From: Pseudomonadota bacterium
GTDB lineage: Bacteria; Pseudomonadota; Alphaproteobacteria; Rhizobiales; Xanthobacteraceae
Assembly (NCBI GenBank): GCA_023386635.1
Contig: JAEWJH010000034.1
Span: forward strand, 1-14,291
Reading direction: 5' to 3'
Length of the DNA stretch: 14,291 bases
The notes beneath the pieces were generated by a model. That model had not been told where the DNA came from. It did no database searches and worked only from the letters and a program-made list of their open reading frames with translations. A program made the position numbers and the translations under genes. The first letter of the stretch is position 1. Each line of letters starts with the position of its first letter. Shown in pieces: positions 1 to 8,400 of the stretch.

Positions 1-704
1 AGCCACCACACACCCATGAGGTCGAGGATACCGACCCACAGGCGATCGAAGAATCCATAGTTCGACACGCCGCTGTGACGCTCGCGGTCGATGACATCGA
101 CATAGCCGATGCCATAGCCCTCTCGGCGCACCAGCGCCGGCAGGAAGCGATGCAGCCCGTCGAAATACGGCAGTCTCAAGAGAAGATCGCGGTAGACCGC
201 CTTGAGACCGCAGCCGGAATCGCGCGTGCCGTCACGCAGCAGCGACCCGCGCACCGTATTGGCGACACGCGACTGGAATTTCTTGAAGCCGGTCGCTTTG
301 CGGCCGACCCGCTGCCCGGCGACGAGGCCCATCTGCGGAGCGCCCTGTTCGAGCACGCGGATCAGGGCTGGAATGAACGCCGGATCGTTCTGCCCATCGC
401 CATCGATGGTGACGACGATGGCACCGCGCGCCGCACCTGCCCCCGTGCGGACGGCGCAAGACTGACCGCAGGAGCGCTTGTGCGACACCCAGCGCAGCCA
501 TGGATGCTTCGCCGCGAGGTCCCTCAGCACATCCGGAGTCGCGTCGGTCGAGCCGTCGTTGACGTAGACGATCTCGAACGGCCAGTGCCCATCGAGCGCC
601 GCAGCGATCTCCGCCACCAGTGGCGCGATATTCCCGGCTTCGTTCTTGACCGGCACGACGACCGAAACGGCCGGCGGCGGCGATGTGTGTTGACTGTCGG
701 CCAT
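1..704 (-). CDS. GT2 glycosyltransferase, dolichyl/undecaprenyl-phosphate sugar synthase type (3' end cut by window)
   Basis: Probable inverting GT-A enzyme that moves a sugar from a nucleotide donor to a polyprenyl phosphate at the cytoplasmic membrane face, as in the DPM1/ArnC/GtrB families. Seen: 234 residues before the window edge. The N-terminus has VSVVVPVKNEAGNI (13-26), then NDGSTD (49-54), the DXD-like metal site in DGDGQNDP (101-108), SGCGLKAVYRD (163-172) and an RERHSGVSNYG segment near 207-217 that matches the R..G.S.Y motif of DPM-type enzymes. The visible part nearly fills the family length of about 240-260, so only the C-terminus is missing. I chose the ATG at 704 because the conserved N-terminal strand begins 12 residues later; no strong ribosome binding site is visible. 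It lies 40 nt after the PAP2 gene in the same direction and probably ends its operon or continues off the edge. The sugar cannot be read from sequence. Confidence 0.9.
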   Translation of the reverse strand, partial: MADSQHTSPPPAVSVVVPVKNEAGNIAPLVAEIAAALDGHWPFEIVYVNDGSTDATPDVLRDLAAKHPWLRWVSHKRSCGQSCAVRTGAGAARGAIVVTIDGDGQNDPAFIPALIRVLEQGAPQMGLVAGQRVGRKATGFKKFQSRVANTVRGSLLRDGTRDSGCGLKAVYRDLLLRLPYFDGLHRFLPALVRREGYGIGYVDVIDRERHSGVSNYGFFDRLWVGILDLMGVWW

Positions 705-744
705 GATGATCGCTGATCCCTGTCGGGGGCGCTTCTAGAGTTTT

Positions 745-1584
745 TCAGCGTGTCTTGGAAGCGGCCCCGGCGACAACCCGTTTGATCCGGCGCCACGACG
801 GACCGGCCATGGGGGCGATATGGCCGTCCAGACTAATCTTGAAGCCGAGCCCGCGGGCGGCAAAGAAACGCAGCACCAGCCAGGCGCCGATGCCGCCGAC
901 CAGCGCGCCACCCAGCACATCGCTCGGATGATGCGCCGTCACCACCACCCGACTCACGAAAATAAGCGCGGCATAGATCCACAAGACGATCCGGGCGCGC
1001 GGGAACAATGCGCCCAAGGCGACGGCAATGCTCGCCGCCGCCTGCCCGTGCCCGGACGGAAAGCTCGCGTAAGCCGGCTTCCAGGTCCACGGGCTGAACA
1101 GATACGGATCGGCGGAGCCGCCGACGAACGGCCGCGCGCGCCCGATCAGCCCCTTCACCAGATTAGCGAACAGGCCGGGAAGCCCGATGGCAGCGAAGAC
1201 GAACATCGCTCGCGTCGCGATACTGGCGATCAGCAGGCCCGCGCTTTGCGACACCGTGCCAGCGACAATGCCTGACGCGGCGACAATCAACCCGGCAGGC
1301 CAGAGCACCCAGCCAGATTTGCCATAGTCGGTGATGATGTCGAAGAAGCGGTGCACGCCATAGGGCAAGCCGCGCGCATCGACGATCGCCGCCGCATCGA
1401 GCGTCACCATCAGCACGGCGAACACCAGAACCGCCGACAGCAAAGCTGCCCCGACATGGCGACGTTCCCAGCGCTGCAGCCGCGCGACCGCCGGCCGCGG
1501 CGGCCGAACCAGTCGCGCGAACCAGTTCCGTACACGAACCTGCCACCGTCCTCTTTGGGCCGCTCGTTCGGTCACGCTGCTCAT
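745..1584 (-). CDS. PAP2-family membrane phosphatase (lipid phosphatase)
   Basis: Integral membrane acid phosphatase of 279 residues that should remove phosphate from a lipid at the periplasmic face. All three signature motifs are present: K-x6-RP (K144 to RP151-152), PSGH (176-179) with the catalytic histidine, and SR-x5-H-x3-D (SR211-212, H218, D222), so it should be active. Hydrophobic segments lie near 45-63, 92-112, 115-140, 183-210 and 223-241. An Arg-rich N-terminus of about 45 residues precedes the first helix. The start overlaps the stop of the ArnT-like gene by 4 nt (ATGA), which implies translational coupling. Candidate roles from the family are lipid A dephosphorylation (LpxE/LpxF-like) or recycling of undecaprenyl pyrophosphate. 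The flanking glycosyltransferases favour a lipid-sugar role, but this is inference and the substrate is unknown. Confidence 0.9.
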   Translation of the reverse strand: MSSVTERAAQRGRWQVRVRNWFARLVRPPRPAVARLQRWERRHVGAALLSAVLVFAVLMVTLDAAAIVDARGLPYGVHRFFDIITDYGKSGWVLWPAGLIVAASGIVAGTVSQSAGLLIASIATRAMFVFAAIGLPGLFANLVKGLIGRARPFVGGSADPYLFSPWTWKPAYASFPSGHGQAAASIAVALGALFPRARIVLWIYAALIFVSRVVVTAHHPSDVLGGALVGGIGAWLVLRFFAARGLGFKISLDGHIAPMAGPSWRRIKRVVAGAASKTR

Positions 1585-3314
1585 GAGCGATTGTCCGACT
1601 GATAGATCGCCAGCGTCACCGGTTTACCGACGCTGATGTTGTAGCCCTCGATCCGCTGCAACTGCGAATAGCGCAGCCCGATCGTATCCGCGCGCTGGGC
1701 GAAATTGCGATCGAGCCGCGCATCGATCACCGCGAACCGGCAGGAGCCGCCGAACAGGAAATCCGCCGCGCTGTTGGCATCGACGAAGCGCAGATCGCTG
1801 CCGACGAGGAACACGAGGCTCGGCTCCTGGAAACCGACGGCGACCACGTCGCGCTTGTCACATGACGACGCGCGTAGTGCGTTCGCGACCCCAAGGCTCG
1901 GGAACAGCGCGCTCATCGACGGCATGACCACGCCGTAAATCGTGATGGCGATCAGGACCGACGAGACGATAGCCCGCAGCACGGCCCGTTCCGGACCGTC
2001 TGTCTCATAGAGCCACCACGCCATCAGCGCCATGATGATCGCCGCCGCCGCGAACGGCCACGCCGGGAAACCGAGTTGTTTGTCGATCAATACGAGACCG
2101 ACAAAGGCGGCAAGACAGATCACCGCGGCGAACAGGAACCAGCCGATCGTTCCATGGATCAGCCAACGCGCGCGCGACAGCACACCAGCCTCGAGCGCGC
2201 CAGCAATCAGAATGGCGATGGCGGGATAAAGCGGCAGCACATAATGCGGCAGCTTGGTCACGACGAGTTCGAGGACGATCCAGGACGGGACCAGCCACGC
2301 CAGAAGAAACTGCGTGCCGGGCTGCCGCCACGCGCGGCGCACTGCGGGCACCGCCATCGCCGCCAGCACCGAGCCAGGCCAGAACGTCACGAAGAACAGC
2401 AGCAGATAGGTCAGAGGCGGCGCGCCGTGGGCCTCCTGCCCGCTCGTCACCTTCGCGAGCATGTCGTCGCCGACCGACTTGGCGAAGAAGCTGTCGCCGG
2501 CCTTGCCGACGATCGCGACGAACCACGGCGCCACCAGCGCGATCATCCAGAGCAGACCGACCACCGGCCGCAGACCGGCGATCCAGCGTCCGGAGCGGTC
2601 AAGGATCGCGAGCGTCGCAATCGCGAAGCCGACGAACATGACGATCAGCGGGCCTTTGAGCAGAATGCCGCCGGCCATCGCCGTCCAGAAGATCGCGGCA
2701 TTGATCCAGCCGCGCTCGATCACGCCGGTGCGCCGCCACGGCAGATAGACCCGCGCCATGGCACCCATGGCCGCGAGCGTGGTGAACAGCAGCATCGCAT
2801 CGGTCTTCGCAAGCCGCGCCTCGACGCCGAGCAGCACGCAACTCGCCAGCATCGCCGCTGCGACGAGCGCCGTCCGACGCGTGACGAAGGCAAGCGCGGT
2901 CCAGTAGGTCAGCAGCACCGCGCCAATGGCGCCGAGGAGCGACGGCAGACGATAGAGCCAGATGGTCGGCAGCACCTCGTGGCCACTGATGCGCGTCGCG
3001 GTCTTCACGATCGCCGCCTGCAGCCAGTAGATGCCGATCGGCTTTTTGTAGCGGACCTCGTTCTGGAACCGGATGTCGACGTAGTCGCCCACTTCGACCA
3101 TCTGCTTGCTGGCTTGCGCGAAGCGAGCCTCGTCGCGGTCGATCGGCGGGATCTGGAAGAAGCCCGGCAGGAACGCGAGCAGGGTCAGAGCGACCAGCAC
3201 GGCGACCGCGCGGGCATGGGACGCCTGCGCATAGTCCAGCACCGCCGCCAGGCCGCGGCTGCGCCAGCTTGCGCGCTGGGTCGGGGATCGGGTGCCGGAA
3301 CTGGCCGTGGTCAT
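1581..3314 (-). CDS. ArnT-like GT-C glycosyltransferase (GT83/PMT_2 family)
   Basis: Multi-pass membrane glycosyltransferase of 577 residues that should take a sugar from a polyprenyl-phosphate donor and add it to a lipid or glycan in the periplasm. Seen: a polar N-terminus, a first helix near 35-52, then the catalytic first periplasmic loop IDRDEARFAQASKQM (58-72) with the conserved Asp/Glu pair. YKKPIGIYWLQ (89-99) and EARLAKTDAML (165-175) follow; these are hallmarks of the ArnT/PMT_2 group. Many further helices come next, and a soluble C-terminal domain occupies roughly the last 120 residues, as in ArnT (about 550 residues). The first ATG is used; its ribosome binding site is weak. It begins 62 nt after the pbpC stop and couples to the PAP2 gene. 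In ArnT the sugar is aminoarabinose on lipid A; here the donor is probably made by the GT2 two genes downstream, so the sugar may differ. Confidence 0.9.
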   Translation of the reverse strand: MTTASSGTRSPTQRASWRSRGLAAVLDYAQASHARAVAVLVALTLLAFLPGFFQIPPIDRDEARFAQASKQMVEVGDYVDIRFQNEVRYKKPIGIYWLQAAIVKTATRISGHEVLPTIWLYRLPSLLGAIGAVLLTYWTALAFVTRRTALVAAAMLASCVLLGVEARLAKTDAMLLFTTLAAMGAMARVYLPWRRTGVIERGWINAAIFWTAMAGGILLKGPLIVMFVGFAIATLAILDRSGRWIAGLRPVVGLLWMIALVAPWFVAIVGKAGDSFFAKSVGDDMLAKVTSGQEAHGAPPLTYLLLFFVTFWPGSVLAAMAVPAVRRAWRQPGTQFLLAWLVPSWIVLELVVTKLPHYVLPLYPAIAILIAGALEAGVLSRARWLIHGTIGWFLFAAVICLAAFVGLVLIDKQLGFPAWPFAAAAIIMALMAWWLYETDGPERAVLRAIVSSVLIAITIYGVVMPSMSALFPSLGVANALRASSCDKRDVVAVGFQEPSLVFLVGSDLRFVDANSAADFLFGGSCRFAVIDARLDRNFAQRADTIGLRYSQLQRIEGYNISVGKPVTLAIYQSDNRS

Positions 3315-3376
3315 AGGGTTCGAGTCGCCATTGAGCGGCGGACCATAGTGCCAGAGAAGTCCTTGGGAAAGCAGCG

Positions 3377-5404
3377 TTACTGCAGACGTACCACGACGCT
3401 ATCGGTGGCCCCGCGCGCGTCCATGACCGTCAGGCGGACAAAGCCGGCGCCGTCCGGGCGCACGAACACGGTCCGCTCCCGCGTCGGCGGCAACGGCGCG
3501 CCATTGACCATGACCGTCAGCGGCCGCTGCCCGCCCGTGATCTTCAAGGCCAGCGGGTCCTCGCCCGTCCGTTCGAGCCGGGCGCCATCCGGTGGGAACA
3601 TGATCCGGGGCTTGTTGGCGGCCGCGAGATCGCGGCCGAAATACCGCAACGGCGGCGGCAGCCGGCTGGAATGGGCGAACAACACGCCCTCCGGCGGCCT
3701 CGGCAGCGGCGCCCATTGGCCGGAACGGCTGAACGCATCGAACAGGATCGGGGCTGCGGCCACTCGCCCGACCAGCCCCGGAACCGGCGCACCGTCCGGA
3801 CGTCCGACCCAGACGCCGATGGTCATTCGGCCGTCGAAGCCAACCGCCCAGGCATCCCGGTAGCCATAGGAGGTGCCGGTCTTGAAGGCGATCCGGCCGT
3901 GCGGCGCATTGTCCGGCGGCGGCGCGCCGAGCAGCGCCTGCCCGACATACCAGGCGGCCACCGGTTCTATGAGGCGATGGGTCGCGGCTTGTTGGCCTGC
4001 CCGCTCCACCAGGGCGATGGCCTCGCCGCCCCGGGCCAGTGCCGCGTAGAGCATGGTCAGGTCGGTGAGCCGGATGCCGACGCCGCCGAGCCCCATGGCC
4101 AACCCCGGGGCTTCGCCCTTGGGGAGTACCAGCCCGGCGCCAGCCTCGGTAAGCCGCAGCGCAAGCCGCGGCACGCCGAGCCGGTCGAGGATCGCCACTG
4201 CCGGCACGTTCAACGACAGTTGCAGCGCCTTGCGCACCGTGACGGTGCCCTGGAACGTCAGGTCGAAGTTCTCGGGCGTGTAGTCGCCAAAGCGCACCGG
4301 CCGGTCATCGATCAGCGTGTCGGGATGGATCAAGCCGTCCTCGAAGCCGAGGCCGTAGATGAACGGCTTAAGCGTCGAGCCCGGCGAGCGCAGCGCGCGG
4401 GTCATGTCCACCTGCCCGGCGCGGCGCAGATCGAAATAATCCGGCGACGCGACGCGAGCACGGATTTCACCGGTCGCGTGGTCGACCGCGACCAGCGCCA
4501 CCGACACGTCCGGGCCAAAGACCTGCATCCGCTCGCGCGCGAGCTGTTCCAGCGTTTTCTGAAGATTGGCATCGATGGTGAGACGATGCACCGATCGGGC
4601 GGGCGCGGCGGCGAGTGCGTCGTCCGCCGCATGCGGCGCGAGCATCGGCATCGGCTTGCGCGCCACCGGCACCGGTTCCTCATGCGCGCGCGCGACTTCG
4701 TTTGCGGCGATCACTTCCCGCTGCGCGAGCCGATGCAGCACCATGTCCCGTGCTTTGTTCGCCGCCTGCCGTGAGCGATCCGGACGGCGCTGTTCAGGCG
4801 ATTGCGGCAGCGCGACCAGCAAGGCCGCCTCGCCCAAGGTGAGACGCCGCGGCTCCTTGCCGAAATAAGCAAGCGACGCGGCGCGCACGCCTTCGAGATT
4901 ACCGCCATAGGGCGCGAGCGAGAGATAAAGCCCGAGGATCGCATCTTTCGACAGTGCCGCCTCGAGTTGCACCGCGCGCACCGCCTGCCGCAATTTCGCG
5001 GTGAGCGAACGCTCGCGGCGCGGTTCGAGCAGCCGCGCCACCTGCATGGTCAAGGTCGAGCCGCCGGAGACGATCGACCCGCGCTCGATCCATTGCAGCG
5101 CCGCGCGCGCGAGAGCGAGCGGGTCGACGCCGATGTGATCGCGGAAGCGACGATCCTCATAGGCGATCAGCAGATCCAGATAACGCGGATCGACGTCCTC
5201 GACCGTTGCCGGCAGGCGCCAGCGTCCATCAGTGGTCGCATAGGGCCGCAATAAAACGCCGTTGCGATCCACCACCGTCTGCGAAAACGCGATGCGACCG
5301 AGCGGCGGTAATGGCCCGAGCGCCATCACCCAAGCGCCGAACGCCAGCGCCGTGGCGACACTGACACCGCCACCGACCGCGACAATGATGCGCCACAGGC
5401 TCAT
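3377..5404 (-). CDS. pbpC: Penicillin-binding protein 1C (bifunctional transglycosylase/transpeptidase)
   Basis: Class A PBP of 675 residues anchored by an N-terminal helix (about 5-28), working on peptidoglycan in the periplasm. The GT51 domain (about 45-225) has the catalytic Glu in AYEDRRFRDH (E83), then SGGSTLTMQVARLL (113-126) and the later LALPQ-type end (VALPQSPE, 197-204). The transpeptidase domain (about 275-560) has SxxK as STLK (343-346), SxN as SLN (397-399) and KTGT (508-511), so both sites look intact. The last 80 or so residues form the extra C-terminal domain typical of PBP1C (BiPBP_C). The start overlaps the stop of the alpha-2-macroglobulin gene by 4 nt (ATGA). That pairing is the conserved yfhM-pbpC arrangement known in E. 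coli, where it is thought to link protease trapping with repair of a breached wall. Confidence 0.96.
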   Translation of the reverse strand: MSLWRIIVAVGGGVSVATALAFGAWVMALGPLPPLGRIAFSQTVVDRNGVLLRPYATTDGRWRLPATVEDVDPRYLDLLIAYEDRRFRDHIGVDPLALARAALQWIERGSIVSGGSTLTMQVARLLEPRRERSLTAKLRQAVRAVQLEAALSKDAILGLYLSLAPYGGNLEGVRAASLAYFGKEPRRLTLGEAALLVALPQSPEQRRPDRSRQAANKARDMVLHRLAQREVIAANEVARAHEEPVPVARKPMPMLAPHAADDALAAAPARSVHRLTIDANLQKTLEQLARERMQVFGPDVSVALVAVDHATGEIRARVASPDYFDLRRAGQVDMTRALRSPGSTLKPFIYGLGFEDGLIHPDTLIDDRPVRFGDYTPENFDLTFQGTVTVRKALQLSLNVPAVAILDRLGVPRLALRLTEAGAGLVLPKGEAPGLAMGLGGVGIRLTDLTMLYAALARGGEAIALVERAGQQAATHRLIEPVAAWYVGQALLGAPPPDNAPHGRIAFKTGTSYGYRDAWAVGFDGRMTIGVWVGRPDGAPVPGLVGRVAAAPILFDAFSRSGQWAPLPRPPEGVLFAHSSRLPPPLRYFGRDLAAANKPRIMFPPDGARLERTGEDPLALKITGGQRPLTVMVNGAPLPPTRERTVFVRPDGAGFVRLTVMDARGATDSVVVRLQ

Positions 5405-8400
5405 GGCGTCGTCGTAATCTCCAGCGTTCCGGTGTCGGTCCGGCCGAACCGGTCGGGCCGGTACATGTCTTCGACCACCGCCTGCGGCAGCACATAGCGG
5501 CCGGGCGAGACGGCCCGCACAACATAGGCGACGGTGAACACCGTCTTGTCATCCTTGCTGCGCGTGAACGCTGCCGTGAAGCGGTCGTCACGGAATTGCG
5601 CGTTGACCGGCTCGACCGCGTTCTCGATCCAGTTGAGCTTGCCCGTCTCACCGGACGACACCAGCCGCGGATTGTCGATCTCGAAACCCGCTGGCAGGTA
5701 ATCGGCGACGATGATCCGGCCGAACTGCGGCTGCGCCTCGGTCACCCGGAGCACCACCGCGAAGCGCTGGTTCTGCGTCACCTTGGCGATGTCCGCCGGC
5801 TGGCCATCGAGCGTGTAATAGAGCCGCTCGATCTTGAAGCCGCGCGATGCCGCGGGCTCCGGCGTGAGCGGCGCACCGCTGACCGAGAGTACCGCGCGCG
5901 CATCGGTGTCGCCGGTATTGGTCAGTTTGAACGGCGCATCGAGGTCACTGGCGCGCAAGCCACGGAAGAACGCACCCTTCTGCGGCCGCCCAGCCACGTC
6001 GAGCGTGATCGACCCGCTCTCTTTGCCGATGGCGCGCGCGGCGAGCACCAGCCAGGCCTGCTCCTGCGTCGACAACTGGGTGGCAAGACCGCGCGCGGCA
6101 TCGACCCGCTGCACCGCGGCCTCGACCGTCGCGCGCGGCGCATTGCCTTCGGATGCGAGCGTCACCAGCGCCGCGCTGTCACGCAGCATCGAGCCGAAGT
6201 CGCTGCGACCCGCCTGCAGCATCGGCTGCTGTGGGATCGCGCCGAGCGCCGCGGCGAACACCCGCTCCGCGCGAACGCGATCGCCGAGCATACCGAGCGC
6301 CGCGGCGACCTGAGCCTTGGCAATCGGCGTCGCAAGATCGCCGGTCTGACTGTCGGCGATGTAACGCAGATCGCCGACCGGCGCCGCGCCGTTGCGCGCC
6401 AGCACATACAGCGCGTATGCCAGTTCACGCCCCCCGTTCTTCTTCGGCTCCGGCGCGGTGGCGACGTAATTGCGCAACCGGTCGATCGCCATCTGGAACG
6501 CCGTGTCCGGCACCTCGAACTTGCGCTCGCGCGCGCGGCTGAGGAAATCCGTGACATAGGCATCAAGCCAGATATCATCGCCGCCGACGCTCCACAGGCC
6601 GAACGAGCCGTTAGCCCCCTGCCGCGCCAGCAAGCGTTCGATCGCCTGGCGGATGCGTTCCTCGCCGTCGCGGTCGAGCGCGAGACGCCCCGGCGGCGCT
6701 ATGTCGTTGATATAGAGCATCGCCACCGCTCGGCTGGCGATCTGCTCGGTGCAGCCGTAAGGATAGCGGTCGAGCGCCTGCACCAATGTCGCCGCATCGA
6801 GCGACGCCGAGAGACCCACCGACAGGTCGACGCGCCCCGTTCCGGGCACAAGATCGGCAAACGCATCCTCTGACACCGTGAGGCTTTCGCCTTTCGGCAG
6901 CGGCCGCACCGTGCGTCGCGTCAGCGTCGTCGTCGCGGGCTTCGTTTCGAGCGCGTAATCGCGGTCGAGCCTGAAGCCGTTTGGGCCGACGACCGAGAGC
7001 GCATAACGGGCGGTGCCGACACCCGTCGGCGGCAAGGTCAGCGACAGACCACGCCGCTCCTTGTCCTTGAGCGAGAGCTTGCGCTGCTCCTGTGCCGCAA
7101 AAGCGCCGGCGGAAACGCCGAGCGTCACGATGTAATCGCCGGCAGCGCCTTCCACATTGTCGAGCGCCACATGCATCGTCGACTTGTCGCCGATGCGCAG
7201 GAAGCGGGGCAAGGTGGCGGTGACAACCACCGGATCACGCACCACCACATCGCCCGACGCCTTGCCGACGCGATCGGCGGTGAACGCCACCGCCATCACC
7301 CGCACCGTCCCGGCAAATGCCGGGATGCTGAACGGGACCGAGGCCGTGCCGTCCGGTCCCACCGTGACAAGGCCGGAATAGAGTGCGAGCGGCGCCTGTG
7401 TCGGCGGCGCACCGGAGAGGTCGGCGCCGGCCATGTCGCCGCCGGAGCGGATCGCGCCGCGCGTGCCCTGCATGCCGTCGATCAACTGGCCGTAGAGATC
7501 GCGCAGCTCCGCCGTCAGGCGACGTTGCCCGAGATAGTAGTCATCCGGCGCCGGCGGCTTGTAATTGGTGAGGTTGAGGATGCCGACATCGACGGCAGCG
7601 ACCACCACCTGCGCCTGTTCGCCGGCGCTCAGGCCGCCGAGCTTCACCGGCACCGTCAGCGTGGTGTCCGGGCGAATGGTCGCCGGCAGCGGCATCTCCA
7701 TCGTCAGCACATGCGCGGCGCGATCGATGGCGAACCACTGCACGCCGATGGCGCGGCCGGGCATGCGCTGCGCCTGCGTGTCGAGCGGACGGCGCAGGGT
7801 CGCGACAACATAAGCACCTGTACCCCAGTGAGCGGCCACCGGGACCTTAACCGTCGCCTGACCGGCCTTGACCTCCTGCGACACGCTGGTGGCAAGCTTG
7901 TCGGTGACGATGTTGAGCGTCAGTTGCCCCGCCGTCCGTGCGGTGACCGCGACGGTCATCGTCTCGCCCGGTCGGTAGTCCGGCTTGTCGAGCGCGATTT
8001 CCAGGAGATCCGGCGTATCGGCGCTCGCTTCCGCATAGAAGCCGGCGTCGAACGGCACGGTGGTGATCAGACCATCCGGCCCGGAGACTTCGAGGCGGTA
8101 ACGGCCCCAGCGCACGGCTAAGGACAGTTTCGCCGGCTCGCTGACCGTCACATCGAGCTTGCCATCGGCCACCCGCTGCGTGGTCTTGACCGGCTCGAAC
8201 TGCCAGGCGTTGTTCTGTTTATACCACTGGTAGCGCGTATCGATCTTCAGAAGTTCGTAGCGCAGCCCCGCCGCCCGGCGTTTGCCGTCGGCGCCGACCA
8301 TCACCACGTCGAACGTCGCGTTGTCGCCGTCACCCAGCGAGCGGCCATTGAAGCGCGGCTTCACGCCGATCATCGCTGTGGTCGTGGCGACCGGCAGCGT

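Noticed and set aside
75..716. Long plus-strand frame opposite the GT2 gene
   Set aside because: It is the complement of a strongly conserved glycosyltransferase in high-GC DNA and is Arg/Asp-rich without family features. The same applies to the long plus-strand frames at 2076-3863, 3671-4774, 5596-6873, 7171-8121 and 9013-10758.
3315..3376. TGGCAC in the gap between pbpC and the ArnT-like gene as a sigma-54 promoter
   Set aside because: The required GC dinucleotide at the right spacing is missing.
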